In this document: piece after piece, positions 38,166 through 46,876 of the stretch
Numbering within the stretch: the stretch's first letter is position 1
How the letters are laid out: each line of letters opens with the position of its first letter
DNA from: Candidatus Gastranaerophilales bacterium
GTDB lineage: Bacteria; Cyanobacteriota; Vampirovibrionia; Gastranaerophilales; Gastranaerophilaceae
Length of the DNA stretch: 62,242 bases
Assembly (NCBI GenBank): GCA_944323735.1
Contig: CALUTO010000013.1
Location: 1 to 62,242 of the forward strand
Direction of reading: 5' to 3'
The notes under the pieces: generated by a model
Databases searched by the model: none
Seen by the model: the letters and a program-made list of their open reading frames with translations, nothing else
What the model was told of the DNA's origin: nothing
Translations under genes and position numbers: made by a program

Positions 38166-38537
38166 TTGGTTGACAGCGTTTCATTGTCAAAAAATTTACA
38201 GGTTTATATCAGTAAAAACAATTTTGTTCAAACTTCGGATTTTGATAAAAATTTATACAATAGCTTAAATTCGACCGTTGAAGGCAATATTTGTGAAGCA
38301 TCGGAAAATATATGTTTCAGGCAATCGTCAAATATTGAAAAACTGTTATTCGAAATGGATTTGAGAACATCTTTTTCTCCTGACTCGGATGTAAATCCTG
38401 TTCAAACGCCGCTTAACCTTGTAGGGTTGCAGGATTTTTGTATTGCAATGGCTGAAAAGAATAACAACTTTAGTGCGGAGTATTTAGATGAACTTATCAG
38501 GAATTATCTGGATAAGTTTTTGTATCAAAGATTTTGA
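38166..38537 (+). CDS. Small unknown protein
   Basis: A 123-residue protein without known domains. It starts (M)VDSVSLSKNLQVYISKNN and ends in a helical segment (LDELIRNYLDKFLYQRF). The TTG at 38166 is preferred over ATG at 38160 because of ribosome-site spacing. The Ser/Asn-rich opening resembles other lineage-specific proteins here. No signal peptide and no membrane segment. It lies between the divergent xerD gene and the flavoprotein gene, with its own upstream AT-rich region. Confidence 0.6.
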   Translation: MVDSVSLSKNLQVYISKNNFVQTSDFDKNLYNSLNSTVEGNICEASENICFRQSSNIEKLLFEMDLRTSFSPDSDVNPVQTPLNLVGLQDFCIAMAEKNNNFSAEYLDELIRNYLDKFLYQRF

Positions 38538-38676
38538 AATAAATCGCATAAAATTTTTGTTGCCGGAGTAAATATCAATCCGGGTCTGTACATTTTTTAC
38601 ATATTTTTTTTAATTTTTATAAATTTTATGTTTCATGTACAATAAAATTGTATGAAAAAAGAAGGAACAATTCTGA

Positions 38677-40050
38677 ATGTATAATGTTGCTATTATCGGA
38701 GCAGGCCCTGCCGGAATATTTGCCGCTCTTGAAATAATGAGTTTGAAACCTGACTGGAAAGTTGTCGTTGTTGAAAAAGGCTTGAAAATAGAGCAGAGAA
38801 AATGCTTTTTACGTGAAGGCTATGAAAAATGTCCGAACTGTAAAACCTGCGGACTTTTGTGCGGCTGGGGCGGTGCAGGCGCATTTTCTGACGGAAAACT
38901 TACTCTCACACCCGATGTAGGCGGACATCTTGTTGATTATATGTCCAGAAAAGAGGTTGAAGAGCTTATAAAATATACTGATGACCTGTATTTAAAATTT
39001 GGTGCGACTGATGAGGTGTTTGGAACGAACAAAGACGATTTCGCCGATATAGAACGGGCTGCGACTCTGGCTGAACTTAAACTCGTTCATTCGCCTGTCC
39101 GCCACCTCGGAACAGAAAGAAGTCTCGGTGTTTTGAAAAATATGCAGGACTATCTTGATGAAAGAATCACAATTTTGAATAAGAAAACAGCTGAGAGTCT
39201 AATTGTTGAAAATGAACAGGTAAAGGGTTTTGTTACAACTGACGGCGAAAAAATTTATTCTGAATATTTAATTATTGCACCGGGCAGAGAGGGTGCAGAC
39301 TGGCTTACAAAAGAATTTACAAAAAACAAAATCGGAATGATTAATAATGCAGTAGATGTCGGCGTAAGAGTGGAACTTCCTGCTCCTGTTATGTCACACA
39401 TAACAGACAAACTGTATGAGTCAAAACTGGTATATCACTCTCCGACCTTCGGTGATGAGGTCAGAACGTTCTGTATGAACCCTTACGGTGAAGTTGTTGC
39501 TGAAAACTACGGCGGCATTGCCACTGTAAACGGACATAGCTATGCTAATAAAAAGACCGCAAACACTAACTTTGCGCTCCTTGTAAGTGAAAAGTTTACA
39601 GAGCCGTTTAAAGAACCTATCGCATACGGACAGCATGTTGCTAGACTTGCCAACATGCTCGGCGGAGGTGTTCTTGTACAGCGTTTCGGTGATTTGCTTG
39701 ACGGCAGACGCTCTACACCCGAAAGAATTAAATCAAGCATAATCACACCGACTCTCGGCTGTGCTACTCCGGGAGATTTGAGTCTTGTCCTTCCTTACAG
39801 GCAGCTGACAGCCATCATTGAAATGCTCTATGCGCTGGATAAAATTGCACCGGGTGTTGCATCAAGATATACGCTTCTTTACGGTATCGAGGTTAAGTTC
39901 TACTCCGGACGTGTGAAATTGACAAACAGGCTTGAAACAGAACAGGTTAAAAATCTCTTTACAATCGGTGACGGAGCCGGTGTAACAAGAGGTCTCATAC
40001 AGGCCTCCGCCTCCGGAGTTTATGTAGCAAGAACAATTTGTTCAAGATAA
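38677..40050 (+). CDS. FAD-dependent oxidoreductase (COG2509-type)
   Basis: A 457-residue flavoprotein. Residues 1-35 form a dinucleotide-binding fold (YNVAIIGAGPAGIFAALE) with the acidic end VVVVEKG. A cysteine-rich stretch CPNCKTCGLLCGWGGAGAFS follows, which distinguishes this group and may be redox-active. A second FAD motif, FTIGDGAGVTRGLIQASASG, is near the C terminus. The group is widespread in anaerobes but its substrate is not established. ATG at 38677 with AAGGA upstream. Confidence 0.88.
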   Translation: MYNVAIIGAGPAGIFAALEIMSLKPDWKVVVVEKGLKIEQRKCFLREGYEKCPNCKTCGLLCGWGGAGAFSDGKLTLTPDVGGHLVDYMSRKEVEELIKYTDDLYLKFGATDEVFGTNKDDFADIERAATLAELKLVHSPVRHLGTERSLGVLKNMQDYLDERITILNKKTAESLIVENEQVKGFVTTDGEKIYSEYLIIAPGREGADWLTKEFTKNKIGMINNAVDVGVRVELPAPVMSHITDKLYESKLVYHSPTFGDEVRTFCMNPYGEVVAENYGGIATVNGHSYANKKTANTNFALLVSEKFTEPFKEPIAYGQHVARLANMLGGGVLVQRFGDLLDGRRSTPERIKSSIITPTLGCATPGDLSLVLPYRQLTAIIEMLYALDKIAPGVASRYTLLYGIEVKFYSGRVKLTNRLETEQVKNLFTIGDGAGVTRGLIQASASGVYVARTICSR

Positions 40051-40104
40051 GTAATATTTCTTAACAATGTATCAATTTGTTGTAATTACTGGTTTTGTAC
40101 GGAT

Positions 40105-42273
40105 ATGAAAATATCTGATGACAGAACCGGTTATAAAAATATCTATACGACGGCTGCTGCCCCTAAAAAAGCTGCTGCTGTAAATGTTTTGGGGGCAAAT
40201 GCTATTTCCCGAAATGCAAATGATGCTGTATGCTCAGCTGCAAAGGCAAAAATTGCAATAGACGGATATGAGGATGCCTGCAGGCTTGTGAACGAGCTTG
40301 TCAGAAATCCAGAATACAGAGATGTAAAAAATATTCTGGACGATAAAACTATTGAATTTATCAAAAAACAAAAGTTTCTGAAATATGAAAGCGGAATAAA
40401 AGCTTTTGACTTTTTAAAAACAAAAAGCATAGGACGTCTCAGTGAAAACAAAAAAATGATAAACAATGTCTTTTCATCGCAGCGTATCAATGATTTAGCA
40501 GTTCTGTTCGAAAGGATAAACAACGAAAAAGCATACCAGCTTTCATTGCCGTTTTATGAGATAGAAACTTGCGGGCTTAAAAATATTTATGATTTAGCGG
40601 AAATTTTGGGTTACATAAACAGCAAACCGGAGTTTTGCAGTGAATATGCGGATTTATATGAGCTTACTTATCTGTTTGAAGAAGAGGGAGACAAAATTAT
40701 TGATTTTGACCCGGAAAGGATAATACCTGCACTGGAAAGACTCTCTGAATATGCAAAACTTACAGGCGAAAACGCCTTCAGACTTCTTGAAAAAAACGGT
40801 CTGTATAATAAAATTATTCTTTCAAACGGAAAATACGTTGAAAAAATAAACCACGAAAGACTCAACCTCTTAAAACGGTTGACAGATACCAAGTCCGGTA
40901 CTGCCATAGCCGGAACAATATTTAAAGAAATACCTGACTTTATTACTAAAAAAGAACCGGCAGCGGCAGTTCTTGAAAAAAATCTTGAAATTCTAAAAAA
41001 ATATGCAGACATACTTTATAAATCCGGTATCAAGCTTGCTCCTCTTTTAAATTTTGAAGGAAACACGGAAAAGCTTTTGCAAATGATTGCCGCTGCACTG
41101 AACGATATGGAAGATGATGAAGAATGCTTTCAATATTCAATATTGCCGGAGAACTCAAGAGTTCTTATTGATGAAGGCGGCAGGGTTATTAATGTATATG
41201 ACAAAAATTTAAACCGGATTTTTGAAGAAGTTACAGAAGAGATTAGTAAAAACGGGCAATTTTTCTATACTACAGAAGTAAAGGACAAACTCCACGACAA
41301 AAGACTGACTGTTGTGCAAACAGCAAAAAGTGAATATGCACTACCGGTGCTTTCTTCAATTACAACAAAAACAAAAGACACTACAGATATATTAAAAAGA
41401 GGTACAATAGACGGAATATACGAATATGACAGAATTCTTAATGACGGGAGAGTACTTCATCCGGTACAAACATTTAATAGTGACAAATCATCAGGATATA
41501 AAAAAGTGTTGACCGGTTTTAACGGTATCACTACACTTGTGGAATATGAAAAGTTAAAGGACGGAAGTCTTGAGTTTTTTGATTATGTGATAAAAGACAA
41601 GGATAATAATATTCTTGCAAGAAAAAATATTGCTAAAAAAAAGCTTTATAACGGTGATTATGAACATATTATAAACGGCAGAAGCTATATTGTCTCGCAT
41701 AAAGAAGATGGAGTTTCCGTGTTAAATACAGAGACAGGAGTGGAAAAATTTTTAAATCTGAAATTGTTTATTAAAAATAAACAAAATGAATTTAAAGAAA
41801 TTTTGAAAGAGCTTCCTGCTGATGTTCTTGAATTTGCTGCTGATAAAATATGTTTTATTGAGTCAGCACCGAAACTGTTTGATTCACGCATTTCTTCATC
41901 TCTTCATCCGTCAGATGCAAGCCGGAGTGAAATCTTTTGTGTTCCGGATATATCCGTTCTTCTGCATGAACTGGGACATGAAAAATATAACAGTATTGTT
42001 GACGATAAGGAATTTATGGAAATTTTTGAAAAGGAACAAAAGCTTTTCAAAAATAACATACCTCCTGTTATCCAGTCACTCTCTGATTATTTTCTTACCC
42101 CTGATGCAAATAATAAATTCGGCATTCTGACAAAACCTGCATCTGAAGCAGCTGCTGAAATAAATGTTATTTTAAATACGCCGTTCTTTTTGAATGAAAC
42201 CTGTGCAAGAACACACTTTCTGCAGCAGTATTTTCCTGAAACAATTGCGTTTTTAATATCCCGTTATTTATGA
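40105..42273 (+). CDS. Large unknown protein with HELGH zinc-peptidase motif
   Basis: A 722-residue protein starting MKISDDRTGYKN. Residues 1-350 are helical and charged. A middle region (about 380-560) has YD-type repeats (IDEGGRVINVYDKNLNRIFE and NGDYEHIINGRSYIVS) that look like beta strands. Near residue 630 the sequence DISVLLHELGHEKYN contains HExxH, the zinc signature of many metallopeptidases, followed about 65 residues later by acidic residues (ASEAAAEINV) that could give the third ligand. There is no signal peptide. The motif is short, so the peptidase idea is inference. No known family. Confidence 0.7.
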   Translation: MKISDDRTGYKNIYTTAAAPKKAAAVNVLGANAISRNANDAVCSAAKAKIAIDGYEDACRLVNELVRNPEYRDVKNILDDKTIEFIKKQKFLKYESGIKAFDFLKTKSIGRLSENKKMINNVFSSQRINDLAVLFERINNEKAYQLSLPFYEIETCGLKNIYDLAEILGYINSKPEFCSEYADLYELTYLFEEEGDKIIDFDPERIIPALERLSEYAKLTGENAFRLLEKNGLYNKIILSNGKYVEKINHERLNLLKRLTDTKSGTAIAGTIFKEIPDFITKKEPAAAVLEKNLEILKKYADILYKSGIKLAPLLNFEGNTEKLLQMIAAALNDMEDDEECFQYSILPENSRVLIDEGGRVINVYDKNLNRIFEEVTEEISKNGQFFYTTEVKDKLHDKRLTVVQTAKSEYALPVLSSITTKTKDTTDILKRGTIDGIYEYDRILNDGRVLHPVQTFNSDKSSGYKKVLTGFNGITTLVEYEKLKDGSLEFFDYVIKDKDNNILARKNIAKKKLYNGDYEHIINGRSYIVSHKEDGVSVLNTETGVEKFLNLKLFIKNKQNEFKEILKELPADVLEFAADKICFIESAPKLFDSRISSSLHPSDASRSEIFCVPDISVLLHELGHEKYNSIVDDKEFMEIFEKEQKLFKNNIPPVIQSLSDYFLTPDANNKFGILTKPASEAAAEINVILNTPFFLNETCARTHFLQQYFPETIAFLISRYL

Positions 42274-42307
42274 TATTATTGGAGTAGCAGAGATTTTAGA
42301 GCTTAAA

Positions 42308-42325
42308 TAGTGAAAAAAATCACAA
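42308..42325 (+). promoter_or_regulatory. Rex-like operator, distal site before adhE
   Basis: GTGA-AAAAAA-TCAC at 42310-42323, flanked by TA and AA. The same palindrome as at 3915 and 42478. Confidence 0.6.
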
Positions 42326-42443
42326 TGCGAAATTACAGTATTAATATATAAAGTAAATACTCCGGCTATCATTATATCCCCCGAAAATCAAATAAATTGC
42401 GAAATCCGGAAAAAAATATTATTAATAATTGTAAAAATAACAC

Positions 42444-42472
42444 TTGAAATTTAATTAATTATAAGGTATATT
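42444..42472 (+). promoter_or_regulatory. Sigma-70 promoter of adhE
   Basis: TTGAAA at 42444-42449 and TATATT at 42467-42472 with 17 bases between. The expected start of transcription, near 42479, falls inside the operator at 42476-42493. Confidence 0.65.
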
Positions 42473-42475
42473 TAA

Positions 42476-42493
42476 TAGTGAATAAAATCACGA
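42476..42493 (+). promoter_or_regulatory. Rex-like operator over the adhE transcription start
   Basis: GTGA-ATAAAA-TCAC at 42478-42491, with flanks TA and GA identical to those of the hydrogenase site. A protein bound here would block initiation from the promoter at 42444. Confidence 0.65.
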
Positions 42494-42511
42494 TAAAGGA
42501 GACCAAATATT

Positions 42512-45154
42512 ATGGCAACCAAAAAACAAGCCGAAACTGAAAAGCTCGAAAAAGCTTTCAACAAATCAACGGAAGTAAAAACCCATGATGATTTGAAATT
42601 AATCATCGAAAGAGCTAAAAAGGCTCAAAAAATCTACGCTACTTTTTCACAAGAACAGGTAGACAAAATCTTCAAAGCTGCCGCTACAGCTGCTGACAAG
42701 ATGAGAATACCTCTTGCGAAAATGGCTGTTGAAGAAACAGGCATGGGCGTAGTTGAAGACAAAGTTATCAAAAATCACTTTTCTTCTGAATATATTTACA
42801 ACAAATACAAAAATACAAAAACCTGCGGTATCATCAGCGAAGACAAAGCTAACGGCATAAAACTCGTTGCTGAACCTATCGGAGTTATAGCTGCGGTTAT
42901 CCCGACAACTAACCCGACTTCTACCGCAATATTCAAATCACTTCTTGCTTTAAAAACAAGAAACGCACTCGTTTTCTCTCCGCACCCGAGAGCTAAAAAA
43001 TGCACAATCGAAGCTGCAAGAATTGTTCTTGAAGCTGCTGTAAAAGCTGGTGCCCCTGACGGACTTATTGCCTGGATTGACGAACCGTCAGTTGAACTTT
43101 CAGGCGCACTTATGCACCACGAAGATATTGACATGATTCTTGCAACAGGCGGCCCCGGGATGGTTAAAGCTGCTTATTCATCAGGCAAACCGGCACTCGG
43201 TGTAGGTCCCGGAAACACTCCTGCTGTTATTGATGAAACAGCTGATATAAAAATGGCAGTTTCTTCAATTCTTTTGTCAAAGACATTCGACAACGGTATG
43301 ATTTGTGCTTCTGAACAGTCTATCGTTTGTGTACAGGATGTATATGATGAAGTTAAAAAAGAGCTCGAATACAGAGGTGCTTATATATTAAACAAATCAG
43401 AAAGAGAAAAAGTAGGCTCAACTGTTATCAAAGACGGCAGAGTAAACGCTGCTATCGTAGGTCAGCCTGCTTATAAAATTGCACAGGAAGCAGGTATCGA
43501 AGTTCCGGAAGATACAAAAGTTCTTATCGGGGAAGTTACTGATATTTGTGAAGAAGAACCGTTTGCACACGAAAAACTTTCTCCTGTTCTGGCTCTTTAC
43601 AAAGCTAAAGACTTTGAAGACGCTGTTCAAAAGGCTTATGACCTTGTTGACTTCGGCGGTGCGGGACATACTTCCGTACTTTATACGGATGAAAGAAAAT
43701 CTGAGAGAATTGACTTTTTCGGCAAAAAGCTTCATACTTGCAGAATACTAATCAATACTCCTTCATCACACGGCGGTATTGGTGACTTATATAACTTTAA
43801 AGTCAATCCTTCATTGACACTCGGCTGCGGTTCATGGGGCGGTAACGCAACTAGCGAAAACGTAGGCGTACACCACTTATTGAACATTAAAACAGTAGCT
43901 GAAAGGAGAGAAAATATGCTCTGGTATAAGGTACCGGCTAAAATATACTTCAAGAGAGGAGCTCTTGATCTTGCACTCAGAGAATTGCAGGGAAGAAAAA
44001 GAGCATTCATTGTTACGGACAGATTCCTGTTCAATTCCGGCATGACAAATGCAATCACAAATGTACTCGATGATATCGGTGTTGACTACCAGATATTCTT
44101 CGATGTGAAACCGGATCCGACTCTGTCCACAATCAACGATGCAATGATGATGGTTAAAGCTTATGAACCTGATACATTCATCGCTCTGGGCGGCGGTTCA
44201 TCTATGGACGCAGCTAAAATTCTCTGGTTAATGTATGAACAGCCTGATACAGTATTCGAAGATATTGCAATGAGATTCCTGGACATCAGAAAGAGAATCT
44301 GCCAGATACCGCAGCTCGGAGAAAAAGCACTTATGGTTTGTGTTCCGACAACTTCAGGTACAGGTTCTGAAGTTACTCCGTTCTCTATCATTACCGATGA
44401 TGAAACTCACGTAAAATATGCTATTGCAGACTACGCTTTGACTCCGAACGTAGCAATCATCGACCCGAACCTTGTTGATACTATGCCGAGAGGCTTGACA
44501 GCTGTTTCAGGTTACGACGCAATCGTTCACTCACTTGAAGCTTATGTTTCTTCAATGGCAACAAACTTCACGAACTCAAATGCACTTGAAGCCGTTAAAC
44601 TCTTGTTCAGATACCTCAAACGTTCATACGATGAAGGTAAAAACGATCCTATTGCAAGAGAAAAAGTCCACTATGCTGCAACTATTGCAGGTATGGCTTT
44701 TGCTAACGCATTCCTCGGAGTTTGCCACTCAATGGCTCACAAACTCGGTGCAATGTTCAACATCCCGCACGGTATGGCTAACGCCCTGTTAATAAATCAG
44801 GTTGTTAAGTTCAATGCAACTGACAAACCTACAAAACAGGCTGCATTCCCGCAGTATAAATTCCCGAATGCTAAGGCTAAATACGGTCAGATAGCAGATG
44901 AACTCGGACTGGGCGGAAAAGATGACGATGAAAAAGTTCAACGCTTACAGGAAGCTTTAATTCAGATGAAGAAAGATTTAGGTCTTCCGATGTCTATCAA
45001 AGATTTCGGTATTCCTGAAGATGAATTCATGGCTAAGCTTGATGAAATGGTTGAACTCGCATTCGACGACCAGTGCACAGGTGCTAACCCGAGATATCCG
45101 CTTATGCAGGAAATCAAACAGATGTACATTGATGCGTACAACGGTGTTATCTAA
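42512..45154 (+). CDS. adhE: Bifunctional acetaldehyde-CoA/alcohol dehydrogenase AdhE
   Basis: Reduces acetyl-CoA to ethanol in two NADH-linked steps. The 880 residues hold an N-terminal aldehyde dehydrogenase domain (to about 440) with FDNGMICASEQSIV and its catalytic cysteine, then a linker and a C-terminal iron-dependent alcohol dehydrogenase with GGGSSMDAAK, PTTSGTGSEVTPF and GVCHSMAHKLGAMFNIPHGMANA for iron binding. All motifs are intact. AAAGGAG precedes ATG. Two operator-like palindromes upstream link its control to the hydrogenase operon. A strong terminator follows. Confidence 0.97.
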   Translation: MATKKQAETEKLEKAFNKSTEVKTHDDLKLIIERAKKAQKIYATFSQEQVDKIFKAAATAADKMRIPLAKMAVEETGMGVVEDKVIKNHFSSEYIYNKYKNTKTCGIISEDKANGIKLVAEPIGVIAAVIPTTNPTSTAIFKSLLALKTRNALVFSPHPRAKKCTIEAARIVLEAAVKAGAPDGLIAWIDEPSVELSGALMHHEDIDMILATGGPGMVKAAYSSGKPALGVGPGNTPAVIDETADIKMAVSSILLSKTFDNGMICASEQSIVCVQDVYDEVKKELEYRGAYILNKSEREKVGSTVIKDGRVNAAIVGQPAYKIAQEAGIEVPEDTKVLIGEVTDICEEEPFAHEKLSPVLALYKAKDFEDAVQKAYDLVDFGGAGHTSVLYTDERKSERIDFFGKKLHTCRILINTPSSHGGIGDLYNFKVNPSLTLGCGSWGGNATSENVGVHHLLNIKTVAERRENMLWYKVPAKIYFKRGALDLALRELQGRKRAFIVTDRFLFNSGMTNAITNVLDDIGVDYQIFFDVKPDPTLSTINDAMMMVKAYEPDTFIALGGGSSMDAAKILWLMYEQPDTVFEDIAMRFLDIRKRICQIPQLGEKALMVCVPTTSGTGSEVTPFSIITDDETHVKYAIADYALTPNVAIIDPNLVDTMPRGLTAVSGYDAIVHSLEAYVSSMATNFTNSNALEAVKLLFRYLKRSYDEGKNDPIAREKVHYAATIAGMAFANAFLGVCHSMAHKLGAMFNIPHGMANALLINQVVKFNATDKPTKQAAFPQYKFPNAKAKYGQIADELGLGGKDDDEKVQRLQEALIQMKKDLGLPMSIKDFGIPEDEFMAKLDEMVELAFDDQCTGANPRYPLMQEIKQMYIDAYNGVI

Positions 45155-45173
45155 CATCTGTTAAAATAATTAG

Positions 45174-45212
45174 AAACAGCGTCCAGCTTTTATAATTGGA
45201 CGCTGTTTTTAT
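45174..45212 (+). terminator. Terminator of adhE
   Basis: AAACAGCGTCCA / TGGACGCTGTTT stem, with a T run, 20 bases after the adhE stop. Confidence 0.9.
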
Positions 45213-45228
45213 ATTTAGCACCGGTTAT

Positions 45229-46842
45229 TTAAAACAATGAAAGCTGCTCTGATTTCTCTTTTTCTTTCCGTTCTTTTTCATATTTTGTTAACTTTAACAA
45301 GTCTGATTTTATCTTTGCAAGGAACGGAGATATTTCGGGATGTTGATATTTTCCGAATACTTTTCTTTTCTGTGAGTGAGAAAGAAACAGTCTGTCTTTT
45401 GCACGTGTCATTCCAACATACAAAAGCCGTTGTTCTTCCTGTCTGTCTTCATCTGTTTTAGCACGATAGAAAGGCAGAATTCCATCTTCCAGCCCTGCAA
45501 TAAAGACACACTTAAACTCGAGCCCCTTTGACGCATGAAGTGTCATAAGTGTTATTCTGTCTCCACGGGAGTCCATTGCATCGTTTTCTGTAAGCAGTGA
45601 TACGGTCCGGATAAAATCCGTTTTTTCAGGGTTGTTTTTTGCTATTTCTGTTAAAAAGTCCAGTATATAAGACTCCAGTTTTTCTCCTTTTTTGACCAGT
45701 TGTTCATCTAACGGCTCAAAATCGTTTAAAGAAGCGAGTATTTTTCGAACTTCACTGTTTTCACACAGCAGATTGTTTGAAAATACGGAATATGGCATGC
45801 CGGAGCGTTCAAATGCTTCAATTATCGGTGCAAGCTGGGTTGATGTCCTGTATAAAACTGCAAAATCAGAAAATGAATAGTCTGTATATTCTCCTTCCGA
45901 ACGGCTAGAGTCAAGAGAAAAAAAACTGTGACCGCCTATCAGATTTTCTATCGTGCTTACAATAAATTCTGCTTCTGCTCTGTCAGTAGGGGCTTTATGG
46001 ATTGTGATTTTTTCGTGTATACCTGCTTTTTTCGCTGTTGTCTTAAAACAGTGAATCATTTGATTAGACGCATCTACTATTGTGTTCGAGGAACGGTAGT
46101 TGTTTTTTAGTGTTTTTGACACTGCGCAGGGATAATCTGCGCAAAAATTTTTGAAAAATCTTGCATCACCGCCTCTGAAACCGTATATGGACTGATTTTC
46201 ATCACCGATTACGCAAATGTTTCCGTCCGGTGGTACAAGACTCCGGATAAGTGTGTACTGGCTCTCGTCTATATCCTGATATTCATCCACAAAAACGTAT
46301 TGGAATTTGTTTTTGTAGCTTTCAAGCGTCTCCGGATATTCGGAAAAAATCTTAAGCGTTAAATTTATTAAATCGTCAAATTCTATCAGTCCTTCCTGTT
46401 TTTCAGTATCATTCTTAATTAAAAGTTCTTTTTCAGATTTTGTTATTATCCTGAAATCTGAGGGAAGTCCTGCCTTTTTGTAATTTTCCTTTAATATTTT
46501 AAGACACAGTGAATGAAAAGTGTGTATATTTATTTTATCAGCTGTATTTCCCAGCAGCGTGCGTAACCTTGAGCGCATTTCTTCAGATGCTTTTCTTGTA
46601 AAAGTCACGGCAAGAATATATTCTGCAGGCAGTGCTTCTTCTTTAATCATACAAGCAATTCTTTTTGTCAGAACTGTAGTTTTTCCTGAACCGGGGCCTG
46701 CTGAAATCAAAAGTTGTTTGTGCGTGTCTTGTATAGCTTCAAGCTGGTATTTATCCGGTTCGAGCTTTTGCTCCTTCCGTTCTTTTTGCGGTGCGGGCAT
46801 GTTTGTTATTTTTTCAGCAGTTTCTTTTAATGGCTGCTGCAT
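45229..46842 (-). CDS. UvrD-type helicase part of a split PHP-UvrD gene
   Basis: A superfamily 1 helicase of 537 residues: LLISAGPGSGKTTVL (Walker A), YILAVTFTRKASEEM, FVDEYQDIDESQ (Walker B), YGFRGGDARFF, TLHASKGLEF and LLYVGMTRAKDRLFL. All helicase motifs are present. No ribosome site precedes the ATG at 46842. If one A is taken from the A10 run at 46892-46901, the upstream PHP frame runs straight through (NFVNLNLGLEIPAGSKI) into this methionine. The joined protein would be about 970 residues, the architecture of bacterial EndoQ-like PHP domains fused to UvrD. It ends in EKSEQLSLF. Confidence 0.88.
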   Translation of the reverse strand: MQQPLKETAEKITNMPAPQKERKEQKLEPDKYQLEAIQDTHKQLLISAGPGSGKTTVLTKRIACMIKEEALPAEYILAVTFTRKASEEMRSRLRTLLGNTADKINIHTFHSLCLKILKENYKKAGLPSDFRIITKSEKELLIKNDTEKQEGLIEFDDLINLTLKIFSEYPETLESYKNKFQYVFVDEYQDIDESQYTLIRSLVPPDGNICVIGDENQSIYGFRGGDARFFKNFCADYPCAVSKTLKNNYRSSNTIVDASNQMIHCFKTTAKKAGIHEKITIHKAPTDRAEAEFIVSTIENLIGGHSFFSLDSSRSEGEYTDYSFSDFAVLYRTSTQLAPIIEAFERSGMPYSVFSNNLLCENSEVRKILASLNDFEPLDEQLVKKGEKLESYILDFLTEIAKNNPEKTDFIRTVSLLTENDAMDSRGDRITLMTLHASKGLEFKCVFIAGLEDGILPFYRAKTDEDRQEEQRLLYVGMTRAKDRLFLSHSQKRKVFGKYQHPEISPFLAKIKSDLLKLTKYEKERKEKEKSEQLSLF

Positions 46843-46876
46843 AATTTTACTGCCGGCGGGTATTTCCAGTCCGAGG

